From the NCBI RefSeq assembly GCF_028583725.1, contig NZ_CP110680.1, positions 2,976,001 to 3,040,000 on the forward strand: a DNA stretch of 64,000 bases, in the 5' to 3' direction. Numbering within the stretch: position 1 is the stretch's first letter; each line of letters begins with the position of its first letter. The position numbers were made by a program, and so were the translations under genes. Below the pieces are notes generated by a model that was given only the letters and a program-made list of their open reading frames with translations, searched no databases and had not been told where the DNA came from. This document shows positions 9,601-18,026 of the stretch, one piece after another. The DNA is from Cellulomonas fimi. Lineage in GTDB: Bacteria; Actinomycetota; Actinomycetes; Actinomycetales; Cellulomonadaceae.

Positions 9601-10160
9601 TCCAGCCGGCGCAGGACGCGGTCCGGGTGGAGCTGCTGCCCGACGCGTCCGCCGCGGTCGTCGCGTACGCCGAGCCCGGCGAGCCCGCCCCGGGGACGTC
9701 GACGGTGGCGGTCGGCGAGGTCGTGCCCACCGCGGGCGGCGTGCCGGTGCGGCTGCGGATGCCGCTCGCCGCGGACGACCGGCCGTCGGACGTGGCCGTC
9801 GGCTCCGGCGCCCGGCAGGTGGCCGTGACCACGGAGGGCGGCGTGCTCGCGCTGTTCGACCGGACGACCGGTCGGCTCATGTGGCGCACGACGCTGCCGC
9901 ACCTGCGGCCGCGGACCCTGGCGTTCACGCACGACGGCCTGGTGGTCGCGGCGGGTGAGCGCGGGGTCGACGTCGTCGACGCGCGACGGGGGCGCGTGCT
10001 CCGGGAGATCCCGACGAACGAGTGGGTCGACGTGGCGACCGTCGAGGGCCGGGCCGGGGACGTCGTCGTGACGCTGTGGGGCGGCCGTGTCGTCGAGGTG
10101 CCGCCCGACGACCGCGGGCTCGTGGACCGCGTCGCGTCGCGGCTCGTCGGGCTGGAGTGA
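6681..10160 (+). CDS. STAND-family NTPase with transmembrane segment and WD40-like repeats
   Basis: A 1159-aa signal-transducing NTPase of the nSTAND1 type. A short N-terminal piece (GNPYVGPQSF, near the start) leads into Walker A SPSGAGKSS with K56 and Walker B VLVFDQFEE. A helical winged region follows to about residue 460. One clear transmembrane helix spans ~466-487, after a basic run. The rest (~520-1159) is a WD40-like beta-propeller array with repeats such as VHLWDVAAG, VWDVASG and VHVWGTATG. STAND proteins sense a ligand through such repeats and oligomerise on NTP binding. Its GTG start overlaps the CHAT-SIR2 stop, so it is the probable sensor or switch for that effector. The membrane helix suggests surveillance of the envelope. 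Confidence 0.85.
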   Translation: MTGVLPDVRTGNPYVGPQSFRAGQHLYGRAVALDTLFNLVVAERIVLLYSPSGAGKSSLINAALIPELNREGLEVLPVVRVNTPHVATMQPPPRNRYLMSTLMSLESDVPEDQQVPLDRLRDMTLAEYLAQRPDQDGVPGNEVLVFDQFEEVLSLDPTDEDAKRAFFAQVGEALRAHRLWALFAIREDHLAALEPYLRAVPTRLRTRYRLDLLTADEAFDAVVRPAQDAGVEFRAEAAHALVDDLRQVRAQRLDGTVDVLGAYVEPVQLQLACTTIWARRDPGSAEITTSDGVAGGSVEQALADYYDARVAEAARVTDVREDVVRDWFERRLITPQGLRGQVLEGPLGTAEADAPILRELEHLIRAETRRQATWYELSHDRFIEPVRRSNARWRAQHLTGFEQAAALWDENGRQRRLLLTGSHLVSATRDVAARRRPLQPHEQQFLEASHALEADRRRDRRRRLWMRVLVLALAVLLVAAVGLYGQTQRLLGSATVDEARERSLFTALADLDQDTEKAARTAVDVGRDDLAGDEGLRTNARDLLHLAATTTPVLALLGTDEPVLALAQALDGGTVVTVDSAVTVWSREVDDAGRTSFARVDRILAGEEPLVADVSADGSVVVAGLADGTLVAWRRADGSTTRWAGTPGLHTVAVAPDGRTVVSLGPDASATVWAVDPGRRADRHRLFDVTAAAAGDEDATTAWPTAAAFSTDGRALATGDDTGTVHLWDVAAGLPRARVEAGESVQQLRFGADATTVGTSGASGAAVWDVASGTQLATVTDTGVSAFLLGPGLTTAYATAAWGEVRRYDVATGARDGSAFLPGTRLSGALPDETTPRQALVVASDGRTGLWQLQDDDDPQDADVSEGVAYTVRADGTVVRSGPDGLARETAVVEPDVPWTIDADESGGRVVTVTQDGAVHVWGTATGARLRDVPVVPDEPLVDDASVAGRLLALAVAGEVRLVDVDSGSVSGALQPAQDAVRVELLPDASAAVVAYAEPGEPAPGTSTVAVGEVVPTAGGVPVRLRMPLAADDRPSDVAVGSGARQVAVTTEGGVLALFDRTTGRLMWRTTLPHLRPRTLAFTHDGLVVAAGERGVDVVDARRGRVLREIPTNEWVDVATVEGRAGDVVVTLWGGRVVEVPPDDRGLVDRVASRLVGLE

Positions 10161-10181
10161 GCGCGGACTCCCGCGGGCGGG

Positions 10182-11633
10182 TCAGAGCGGGACGAGGCCG
10201 CCCGAGCCGGGTGGCGCCGCGCGCACGGCCGGGTCGCCGAGCACGACGAGCCCGCGCGCGTCGTGCACGGCGGTCCAGAGCGCGACGAGGTCCGCGTCGG
10301 GGAACGGCTTGCCGAGCCGCTCGGACGCGTCGATGCGGGCCGTGAGCAGCGTCGCGAGCGCCGCGTACCGCGACGTGAGCTCTTCGAGCGCGTGCCCGAC
10401 GCGCAGCCCGTCGAGCAGTCCCAGCAGCGCCCCGCGGAACGCGCCGGCCTGCGCGGTCGTGCCGTGCCAGAGGAACGCGCACGACCAGGTGCGGTCGACG
10501 TGCCCGACGAACGCGAGCGCCCCGCCCGCGGGGTGGCCGAGCAGCCGCGCGGGCAGGGGTGCGGTCGCGTCCTGCGCGGCGATCTCGACGAGCGTCGCGC
10601 CGGGGCCCGCGGGGTAGTCGCTGTACCGGGGCGTGCCCGCGCCGTAGCACGCGAACGCGAGCACGACGCGGGGGCGGACGGCCGCCGCCGGGTCGACGTC
10701 GGCGGCGGCGAGGTACTGCGCCGCGGTCAGCGGCCCGCGCTGCTGCACCGGTCCGGGCCAGTCCTGGCACACGAGCGCGCCGCCGAGCCCGAGCGCGGTC
10801 GCCTGGGGTCCGCCGAGTCCGTGGCTCGCGGTGAACAGCACGTCGGGACCGTCGGACGTACCGAGCAGCGCACGCAGCCGGGCCTTCGTCGCGACGCCGC
10901 CCGTGTCGGCCTGGACCGACCACGCCGAGGCCGACCGGCCGACCTCGTCGAGCAGCGGCGCGAGCAGGAACCGACTGCTGAGGTCGGTCGCCGCGTCGTC
11001 CGGGTTGCGCGGGCCGAACAGGCGGGCGGTCCGCGTCCCGCCGGGGGGCGCACCGGCGGCGTCGCGGTCCTCCGCCGCGAGGACCGAGGCCGCGTACGCC
11101 GCGTAGGACGCCGCGTCGGGCAGGTCGAGGCGTCCGACCGCGTACGCGACGCCGAGCTGGTACTGCAGCTCGAACGGCAGCGCCGCCGGTCCGCCGACGA
11201 GCAGCAGGTAGTACGGCACGACGCGCGGGTCCACGACGGTCGGCGTCGCGCCGTGCCGCACGAGGAACGTGTCGGCGTCCTCGCCGTCCTCGACCACGAG
11301 GTGCCGGAACCGGTCGCCGGCCTGCCCGCGGCGGCGCGCCAGCAGCGGCTCGAGGGCCGCGAGCACGGCCGCGTCGACGCCGGGGGCCGTCACGAGCCCC
11401 CAGCCGACCGAGCCGAGGTCCTCGGCGTCGAACCCGACGGTCACCCCGAGGTGGCGCTCGTCGGCGCGGCTGCGCCGCCGCAGCCGCCGCTCGTCGCCGG
11501 CACCCGGTGCGGGCACCCCGCGCAGCGCGGCGGCCAGGTCGCCCAGCGCGGTCGGCGGGGTCAGGTAGGTGCCGGTCGCGACGTCCAGCCCGTCGACGAC
11601 GAGCAGGTCGTCCCGTCCCACGGACGCGTCCAC
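10182..11633 (-). CDS. C25/caspase-fold cysteine peptidase-like protein
   Basis: A 483-aa protein, predicted cytosolic (no signal peptide). A caspase-type dyad can be read: H271 in FTASHGLGG and C329 in LAFACYGAG, each after a hydrophobic strand as in gingipain (C25) and CHAT proteases. The segment VVPYYLLLVGGPAALPFELQ precedes them, as in C25-like peptidases, which place the conserved VGG strand before the dyad. I chose GTG 11633 because GGGGGAGG lies 7 nt upstream; GTG 11651 is possible but lacks a ribosome site. It converges on the STAND gene with only 21 nt between stops. A second caspase-like protease here suggests a protease cascade, but that is inference. Confidence 0.6.
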   Translation of the reverse strand: MDASVGRDDLLVVDGLDVATGTYLTPPTALGDLAAALRGVPAPGAGDERRLRRRSRADERHLGVTVGFDAEDLGSVGWGLVTAPGVDAAVLAALEPLLARRRGQAGDRFRHLVVEDGEDADTFLVRHGATPTVVDPRVVPYYLLLVGGPAALPFELQYQLGVAYAVGRLDLPDAASYAAYAASVLAAEDRDAAGAPPGGTRTARLFGPRNPDDAATDLSSRFLLAPLLDEVGRSASAWSVQADTGGVATKARLRALLGTSDGPDVLFTASHGLGGPQATALGLGGALVCQDWPGPVQQRGPLTAAQYLAAADVDPAAAVRPRVVLAFACYGAGTPRYSDYPAGPGATLVEIAAQDATAPLPARLLGHPAGGALAFVGHVDRTWSCAFLWHGTTAQAGAFRGALLGLLDGLRVGHALEELTSRYAALATLLTARIDASERLGKPFPDADLVALWTAVHDARGLVVLGDPAVRAAPPGSGGLVPL

Positions 11634-11725
11634 GGCACACCTCCCCCGCACGCGGCAGGTCTGCTCGCCACGCTAGGGCGACACCGCGCGCGCCGAGAAG
11701 GTGCCCGCGCGGATCTCACCCGGCG

Positions 11726-12241
11726 TCACGCGTCGGCGCGGCGGTCCCACAGCCCGCGGACGTACGCGGCCTGGCCGGCGTGCTGGACGTCGTCGTCGAC
11801 GATGCTGACGAGCCGCACGCCGAGCGTCACGGGCGGGTCCCACGACTCGTCGACGACCTGGTCGAGGTCGGCGGGCTGCAGGCGCTGCAGGTAGGCGGCG
11901 GTCTGCGCGGCGACCTCGTCGTAGTAGCCGAGCAGCAGGTCGCCGGGCACGTCGACCGCGGCGACGTCGTCGGGCGACTGCCCGTACCCGGTCGCCCGCG
12001 CGGAGAACGGCAGGCCGAACCGCTCCGCCCAGCCGCGGGCCGTCCACACCTGCTCGACGCCCGCGACGTGCGCGACCTGCGCGTCCTGCCCGCGCGCCGC
12101 GTGCCAGACGAGCCACGCGACCGAGTTCGCACCCGGGTCCGGGCGGTACGTCAACCCGTCGGGCGGCAGCCCCTCCACGGCGCCGTGCAGCACGGGTCCG
12201 ACGCGGCCCAGGGCCTCGACGAGCAGGTCGGCGACCTCCAT
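11726..12241 (-). CDS. DinB-superfamily protein (DUF664-like)
   Basis: A 171-aa helical protein of the DinB/YfiT metal-binding four-helix family. Likely metal ligands are the His in WLVWHAARGQD (near residue 47) and the His in DDDVQHAGQAAYVRG near the C-terminus, the two spots where family members place them. Related actinobacterial proteins include mycothiol-dependent enzymes, but no specific reaction can be assigned. The ATG at 12241 has GAGGAGG 5 nt upstream. It lies alone on the minus strand between the C25-like gene and the winged-helix gene. Confidence 0.8.
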   Translation of the reverse strand: MEVADLLVEALGRVGPVLHGAVEGLPPDGLTYRPDPGANSVAWLVWHAARGQDAQVAHVAGVEQVWTARGWAERFGLPFSARATGYGQSPDDVAAVDVPGDLLLGYYDEVAAQTAAYLQRLQPADLDQVVDESWDPPVTLGVRLVSIVDDDVQHAGQAAYVRGLWDRRADA

Positions 12242-12338
12242 GCGTCCTCCTCGGCGGGTCGCACGGGCGGCGACCGACCCGGTCGACGCTAGCCACGGCG
12301 CCGGCCGGCCGCGCGCCGTGCGGAGTCCGGGTGCGGCG

Positions 12339-13418
12339 TCAGGCGTCCCAGTCGACGCGCACCGGCAGGCCGGCGAAGCGCGCGTACGACGCGAACGCCG
12401 TCTCGACGGCGGCGCGCTCGGCGTCGGTGAGCGCGCGCGCCGGCCGCGGCTGGGCGACGACCCCGTCGCGGACGGCGACGCGCCGCCACCACCCGACCAC
12501 CTGCCCGTCGAGGAGCAGCGGCGCGATGACCATGTTCGAGCCCGCGGGGGCGATCGTGAGGCCGGCGACGTTGGTCACGAAGCGGCTCGCGGTGTAGGCG
12601 ACGCCGTACTCGTCGTAGCCCTGCAGCACGTGCGCGGTCGGCGACGGGTCGGGCGTGGGCGCCGGGACCGGCGCGGACCACACCCGGACGCCGTCGACCT
12701 CGTCCTCGACCAGCGCGCCGTCGCACAGCGCGATCCCGCGTCGCACCTGCGTGAGCGTCAGGGTCGCCCACCACGCCAGGTCCTTCTCCGCCGCCGGCCC
12801 GTGCCCGGTGAAGAACCGCCGGGTCAGCTCCGCGAGCGCGTCGTCGCCGCGCAGGTCGGGCCCCTCGGCGACGCGACCGTCGACCAGCGCGTACGTCTGC
12901 TGCGCGCCGCGGACGGCTCCGCTCGCGACCACGGCGTCGAGCTCGAGCCGCATCAGCAGGTACGCGAGCCGCAGCCCGCTCGCCTCGACGCCCGCGCGCG
13001 CGAGGACGTCGCCGAGCTCCGCGCGGGTCAGGTGCTCTCCCCCGCGCAGCGCCGCGGTGACGGCGCGGCGGGTGCGCTCGACGCCCTCGTCGTCGATCCC
13101 GACCTGCCGCTCGACGGACCGGTTGACCTGCCGGACCCGCGGGCCGGTCAGCGCCTGGACCCAGCGCAGGTCCTCGGCGGCGAGGTAGTGCCAGGTGGCG
13201 CGCAGGGCGTGCGTGCGCACGATGCGTCCCTCGTCGACCGCGGCCAGGACGGTCGCGTCGTCGGTGCCGCTGCGCATGCCGAGCGACCAGCGCGACATGG
13301 GCACCTCCTGCGCCTGCGACGCGACGAGATGCCGGACCACGGCAGTCGGGTCGGGCAGCGGCGGTCCCGACAGGTGCTGGCCGTGGAGGCGGCGGTGGGC
13401 GACCTCGACGGCGTCCAT
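12339..13418 (-). CDS. Winged helix DNA-binding domain protein (HTH_42 family)
   Basis: A 359-aa protein of the AlkX/YcaQ-like HTH_42 family common in actinobacteria. Signature pieces are LVASQAQEVP near residue 34, RTHALRATWHYLAAEDL near 68-84, and RFFTGHGPAAEKDLAWW in the middle. Family members bind DNA, and some are DNA glycosylases for interstrand crosslinks, but without the clear catalytic QxD motif I leave the function open. The ATG at 13418 is preceded by TAGGAT at 13426-13431, only 7 nt away, so the mRNA is probably leaderless. It is divergent from the phytase-GDPD gene. Confidence 0.85.
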   Translation of the reverse strand: MDAVEVAHRRLHGQHLSGPPLPDPTAVVRHLVASQAQEVPMSRWSLGMRSGTDDATVLAAVDEGRIVRTHALRATWHYLAAEDLRWVQALTGPRVRQVNRSVERQVGIDDEGVERTRRAVTAALRGGEHLTRAELGDVLARAGVEASGLRLAYLLMRLELDAVVASGAVRGAQQTYALVDGRVAEGPDLRGDDALAELTRRFFTGHGPAAEKDLAWWATLTLTQVRRGIALCDGALVEDEVDGVRVWSAPVPAPTPDPSPTAHVLQGYDEYGVAYTASRFVTNVAGLTIAPAGSNMVIAPLLLDGQVVGWWRRVAVRDGVVAQPRPARALTDAERAAVETAFASYARFAGLPVRVDWDA

Positions 13419-13425
13419 GCAGCGG

Positions 13426-13431
13426 ATCCTA
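13426..13431 (-). promoter_or_regulatory. -10 box (TAGGAT) of the HTH_42 gene
   Basis: TAGGAT on the minus strand lies 7 nt before the ATG at 13418. This places the transcription start at the start codon (leaderless). Confidence 0.55.
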
Positions 13432-13518
13432 GGCGCCACCTGGGTGTTCCTCGTGCGGTCACACGGCGTCGACCGATCGGACATGCGGGGGCCAACCGGA
13501 CGCGGTCGACTGGTCGTC

Positions 13519-15732
13519 ATGCGAACCCGTCGCGCTGTCGCTCTCGCTCTCGTCGCCGTCACCGCCGCGCTGGGTGGCACGGTCGCCGCCTCGCTCCCCG
13601 CCGCCGCCGGCGGCCCCCCGGGCCACGGCCCGTCGGCGGACCGCGGTCCCGCCCTCGTCTCCCGCGCCACGCTCTCCGCCGACTTCCTCGCGGACGGTCC
13701 ACCGTCCGGTGCGGCCGTCACGCCCGCCAACGGCCGCACCGGTCCCTTCGCCGGTCAGGTGATCCCCGGCTTCTCGGGGGCCCTCGACAACGGCGACGGC
13801 ACGTTCTGGGGGCTGCCGGACAACGGCTTCGGCAGCAAGGCGAACTCGGCCGACTTCCTGCTCCGGATGTACCTCGTGACGCCCGACTGGCGGTCCGGCC
13901 AGATCCAGGTCGGCCGGCACCTCTCCTTCCAGGACCCGGACCACCGCATCGACTTCCCGCTGACCCGTCCCGACCGCCTGCTCACCGGCGCCGACTTCGA
14001 CGTCGAGTCCGTGCAGCGCGCGAAGGACGGCACGCTGTGGGTCGGCGAGGAGTTCGGGCCGTTCCTGCTGCACTTCAGCGCCGACGGCGTCCTGCTGTCC
14101 GCGCCCGTGCCGTTCCCCGACGGCAAGTCGCCCGCCAACCCGTACCTCGCGCCCGGCGAGACGCCGCGCGTCGCGAGCAGCCGCGGGTTCGAGGCGCTCG
14201 CCGCGTCGCCCGACGGTCGCCGCCTCTACCCGGTCGTCGAGGGGGCGTTCACCGACGACGCCGACAAGCGTCGCCGGTTCGTCTACGAGTTCGACACCCG
14301 CACGCAGCAGTACACGGGCCGCACCTGGGCGTACCAGACCGACGCCGAGGCGAACGTGATCGGCGACGCGCAGTGGGTCGGCAAGGACCGCCTGTGGCTG
14401 ATCGAGCGCGACGACTTCGACGGCGCCGCGTCCGTCATCAAGCGCGTCTACGAGGTCGACCTGTCGAGGACGGACAGCGACGGCTTCGTCCGCAAGACGC
14501 TGGTCCTGGACGCCCTGCGCATCGCGGACCCGCGGGGCGTCAGCACCGGCGGCGGCTACGGCACGGGTGACCCGTTCGCGTTCCCCGTGCAGTCGTTCGA
14601 GACGATCGTCCCGCTCGGCCGCGACCGGCTCCTGCTCGCGAACGACAACAACTACCCCGGCAACGCCGCGCGCGTCACCGGCACCCCCGACGCGACCGAG
14701 ATGGTGGTCGTCGACCTGCGCGGCGTCCGCCTCGCCCGCCCGGACGACACGCTCGTGGTCGGTCACCGCGGCGCGTCGGGCTACCGCCCCGAGCACACGC
14801 TCGCGTCGTACGAGACGGCGATCCTGCAGTGCGCCGACTACATCGAGCCCGACCTCGTGAGCACCAAGGACGGCGTGCTCGTCGCCCGGCACGAGAACGA
14901 GATCGGCGGCACGACCGACGTCGCGACCCGCACCGAGTTCGCGTCGCGCCGCACCACGAAGACGATCGACGGCGTCGCCCTCACCGGCTGGTTCACCGAG
15001 GACTTCACGCTCGCCGAGCTCCGCACGCTGCGGGCCAAGGAGCGCATCCCCGCGGTCCGCCCGGGCAACACCGCGTTCGACGGCCGGTACCAGGTGCCGA
15101 CGTTCGACGAGGTCCTCGACCTCGCACGGAACTCGCGGACCTGCGCCGGGGAGCCCGTCGGCGTCTACCCCGAGACCAAGCACCCGACGTACTTCGACGG
15201 CATCGGCCTCTCGCTCGAGGAGCCGCTGCTCGCGACGCTCGCCGCCAACGGGTTCGACGGCCGCCACGCTCCCGTGATCATCCAGTCCTTCGAGACGTCG
15301 AACCTGCGCGAGCTGGCGACGCGCACGAGGCTCCCGCTCGCGCAGCTGATCAACTGCTCCGGCGCCCCGTGGGACCTCGTCGCCGCCGGTGACACCCGCA
15401 CCTACGCCGACCTCGTCACCCGCGGGGGCCTGCGGGACATCGCCCGCTACGCCGACGGCATCGGCGCCTGCAAGGACGTCCTGATCCCGCGCGACGCGTC
15501 GGGGGCGCTGCTGTCGCCCTCGCCCGTGATCCGCGACGCCCACCGTGCCGGTCTCACGGTCCACGGCTGGACCTTCCGCGCCGAGAACCAGTTCCTGCCG
15601 ACCCAGTTCCGCGTCGGCACCGACCCGAACGCGCACGGCGACCTGGACGGCGAGATCCGCACCTTCCTGCGTGCCGGCATGGACGGCTTCTTCACCGACC
15701 ACCCCGACGTCGGCGCCGCCGCCGTCGACTGA
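13519..15732 (+). CDS. Secreted esterase-like phytase / glycerophosphodiester phosphodiesterase fusion
   Basis: A 737-aa exported protein with a signal peptide (residues 1 to ~33, MRTRRAVALALVAV then an Ala-rich cleavage region). Residues ~50-400 match the esterase-like domain of phytase: GLPDNGFGSKANSADF, the beta-propeller piece WVGEEFGPF, and LLLANDNNYP at the end. Residues ~412-735 are a GDPD domain with catalytic H416 and R417 in GHRGASG, metal ligands E443 and D445, and H458 in ARHENE. The pair suggests scavenging of phosphate or glycerol phosphate from phospholipid headgroups or teichoic acids outside the cell. It stands alone, closed by a perfect terminator hairpin. Confidence 0.9.
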   Translation: MRTRRAVALALVAVTAALGGTVAASLPAAAGGPPGHGPSADRGPALVSRATLSADFLADGPPSGAAVTPANGRTGPFAGQVIPGFSGALDNGDGTFWGLPDNGFGSKANSADFLLRMYLVTPDWRSGQIQVGRHLSFQDPDHRIDFPLTRPDRLLTGADFDVESVQRAKDGTLWVGEEFGPFLLHFSADGVLLSAPVPFPDGKSPANPYLAPGETPRVASSRGFEALAASPDGRRLYPVVEGAFTDDADKRRRFVYEFDTRTQQYTGRTWAYQTDAEANVIGDAQWVGKDRLWLIERDDFDGAASVIKRVYEVDLSRTDSDGFVRKTLVLDALRIADPRGVSTGGGYGTGDPFAFPVQSFETIVPLGRDRLLLANDNNYPGNAARVTGTPDATEMVVVDLRGVRLARPDDTLVVGHRGASGYRPEHTLASYETAILQCADYIEPDLVSTKDGVLVARHENEIGGTTDVATRTEFASRRTTKTIDGVALTGWFTEDFTLAELRTLRAKERIPAVRPGNTAFDGRYQVPTFDEVLDLARNSRTCAGEPVGVYPETKHPTYFDGIGLSLEEPLLATLAANGFDGRHAPVIIQSFETSNLRELATRTRLPLAQLINCSGAPWDLVAAGDTRTYADLVTRGGLRDIARYADGIGACKDVLIPRDASGALLSPSPVIRDAHRAGLTVHGWTFRAENQFLPTQFRVGTDPNAHGDLDGEIRTFLRAGMDGFFTDHPDVGAAAVD

Positions 15733-15747
15733 CACGACCGACCACGC

Positions 15748-15782
15748 ACGAGGCCCCGGGGGTGGCGAGCCCGGGGCCTCGT
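15748..15782 (+). terminator. Terminator after the phytase-GDPD gene
   Basis: A perfect 13-bp stem (15748-15760 with 15770-15782) and a 9-nt loop begin 15 nt after the stop codon. Confidence 0.8.
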
Positions 15783-15883
15783 CGCGCCGAGGTTCATGGC
15801 GACGAGGACCCTCCGTTCGTCCGCTCAGGCGACACGTGCGATTCCCACGTCCGACTCCCTCACCTCCCCGAGACAGGTGCCCC

Positions 15884-15889
15884 TAGCAT
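15884..15889 (+). promoter_or_regulatory. -10 box (TAGCAT) of the TerD-nuclease gene
   Basis: TAGCAT ends 7 nt before the ATG at 15897. No ribosome site lies between them, so a leaderless transcript is likely. Confidence 0.55.
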
Positions 15890-15896
15890 CCGGAAC

Positions 15897-18011
15897 ATGG
15901 CGGAGACTGCGCTGACCAAGGGAGCCAACTGCGCCCTCGCGGCTGAGACGACCGACGTCCGTGTCGTCGTCGCGTGGAACGACACCGAGGGTGGCGTCGA
16001 CGTCGACGCGTCCGCCCTCCTGCTGGGTGACCAGGGTCGCGTGCGCTCGGACGACGACCTCGTCTTCTTCAACCAGCCGGCATCGGCTGACGGCGCGGTG
16101 CGGCTCCTCGGTCGGACGACCGACGACGCCGGGTCGCGCGAGCTCGTCGGCATCCAGCTCCACGCCCTGCCGGAGGACGTGAGTGCGGTCGCGATCACCG
16201 CCAGCCTGTCCGACGGCGCCTTCGGCTCGCTCGACGGGCTCCATCTGCGCGTGCTCGACGAGGAGGGCACCGTCGTCGTGCACTACGAGATCACCGACGC
16301 GACGACGGAGACGGCGTTCCTCTTCGGCGAGGTGTACCGCCGAGGCGACGGCTGGAAGGTGCGTGCCGTCGGCCAGGGGTGGGACACGGGCCTCGCCGGA
16401 CTCGCCGCGCACTTCGGCGTCAGCGTCGACCAGGAACCGGAGACCGAGCCCGAGGCACTGCCGCTGACGCACGACGACCTGCCCGACGCCGCGCCGACCG
16501 ACGACGCCGACGAGCTCGTGGACGTCGTCGAGCCCACCACGACGTCGGCCCAGCCGGTCGTGGCGAGCGCCGTCATCGACGACGACGCCACGGACGACGT
16601 CGCCGCGGCGCTGCGGCCACGCCGGTCGTCGGGCGTCCGGACGTCCAAGCGGGCGGCAGCGCCGGTACAGCCTCCTCGCCTACGGCTCGCCGGCGCCGAG
16701 ACGTGGCAGGCAGCCCGTCTGTTCTCGATCTCCGGCGTCGGCACGGCCGAGGAGCAGGAGAAGCGGGCGACGTCGGCCCTCCTCGCGACGATGACCGCGG
16801 TGCCGGCGTTCGGGCGCGCGCTGACGTCGCGGTTCGGCGCGCCCGCCGGTGCCGTCGAGACCTACCTCGAGGTGCCCTTCACGCTGGGTGAGTCGACGGT
16901 CTACCCGGACGGGGTCCTGCGAGTCGCGCGCGGAGCGAAGCGGTGGACAGCGCTCGTCGAGGTCAAGACCGGCAGCGGGCAGCTGCGCCGGGAACAGGTC
17001 GAGCACTACCTGGACGTCGCACGCCAGGAGGGCTACGACACGCTGGTCACGCTGTCGAACGACATCGCGCCACAACCGGGTGAGCATCCCGTCGTCGTGG
17101 ACCGTCGGAAGCTGCGCAAGGTCACGATCACGCACCTCTCGTGGGCCGAGGTTCTGCACGAGGCCACCTTCACCCTGAACCACCGAGGCGTCGGTGACGC
17201 GCTCCAGGCGTGGATCCTGGCGGAGCTCATCCGCTACCTGGAGCACCCGCGATCCGGTGCGGGCACGTTCGACGACATGGGTCCCGCGTGGGTTCCGGTC
17301 CGCGAGGCGATCCACGCAGGGACGCTGCGCGCGACGGACCGGAAGGTCCCTGCCGTGGCGGACACGTGGACCCGGCTAGTGCGTCAGGTGTGCCTCCGGC
17401 TCGGGTCGGACCTGGGTGTCACAGTCACGCAGTCGATGCCGCGACGGCTCGCCACGGACTCCGCAGCAAGGATCCAGGCGATCGTCGGCAGGCTGGCTGC
17501 GGACGGCGTGCTCGAAGCGGTGCTCAAGGTGCCGCAAGCGGCGGGTCCGCTCACGATCACCGCCGACCTCCGGACCTCACAGGTCCGGATAGGGATCGAC
17601 CTCGACGCACCCCAGGAGGGGACAGCACAGCGCCGCATCAGCTGGCTCGTCCGACAGCTGAAGGACGCCCCCGATGCGGTGCTCGTCGAGGCCCGGTTCG
17701 CAGGTCGACCCGACACAGCGTGCGAGCGCCTCGCGGACGTCCGCGCCAACGCATCCGTGCTCCTGCCGGACCGCAGCGCGGAGATCACCGCGTTCCGCCT
17801 CACGCTCGCGAGCGTCATGGGGACCAAGCGCTCGGGGATTCGCGGCGCCTTCGTCCCGAGCGTCACGACCGCGGTCGAGGCCTTCTACAGCTCGGTCGTG
17901 CAGTCGCTGCGGCCTTGGCAGCCGGCCGCCCCGAAGCTGCCGGAGGAGGTCCGCGCCGAGGCGATCGATGACGTCGACATCGCCGATGTGAATGTCGACG
18001 CCGACGGCTGA
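15897..18011 (+). CDS. TerD-domain protein fused to a PD-(D/E)XK nuclease-like domain
   Basis: A 704-aa protein. Residues 1-~185 are a TerD domain (MAETALTKGANCAL, then the calcium-site-like DVDASALLLGDQGRVRSDDD, then WKVRAVGQGW at its end), the module of tellurite and stress-resistance proteins. An acidic linker (~186-260) follows. Residues ~265-460 carry a restriction-endonuclease-like core: D338 in VYPDG and E355-V-K357 in LVEVKTG, the PD...ExK pattern, with a QVEHYLDVARQEGYD helix after it. The remainder is an uncharacterised helical/beta C-terminus. TerD-linked genes are often predicted to act in stress or phage defence. The start is the ATG following a close -10 box. The nuclease activity is inferred from motif and order only. 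Confidence 0.78.
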   Translation: MAETALTKGANCALAAETTDVRVVVAWNDTEGGVDVDASALLLGDQGRVRSDDDLVFFNQPASADGAVRLLGRTTDDAGSRELVGIQLHALPEDVSAVAITASLSDGAFGSLDGLHLRVLDEEGTVVVHYEITDATTETAFLFGEVYRRGDGWKVRAVGQGWDTGLAGLAAHFGVSVDQEPETEPEALPLTHDDLPDAAPTDDADELVDVVEPTTTSAQPVVASAVIDDDATDDVAAALRPRRSSGVRTSKRAAAPVQPPRLRLAGAETWQAARLFSISGVGTAEEQEKRATSALLATMTAVPAFGRALTSRFGAPAGAVETYLEVPFTLGESTVYPDGVLRVARGAKRWTALVEVKTGSGQLRREQVEHYLDVARQEGYDTLVTLSNDIAPQPGEHPVVVDRRKLRKVTITHLSWAEVLHEATFTLNHRGVGDALQAWILAELIRYLEHPRSGAGTFDDMGPAWVPVREAIHAGTLRATDRKVPAVADTWTRLVRQVCLRLGSDLGVTVTQSMPRRLATDSAARIQAIVGRLAADGVLEAVLKVPQAAGPLTITADLRTSQVRIGIDLDAPQEGTAQRRISWLVRQLKDAPDAVLVEARFAGRPDTACERLADVRANASVLLPDRSAEITAFRLTLASVMGTKRSGIRGAFVPSVTTAVEAFYSSVVQSLRPWQPAAPKLPEEVRAEAIDDVDIADVNVDADG

Positions 18012-18026
18012 CGCCGTACCTTCGCC

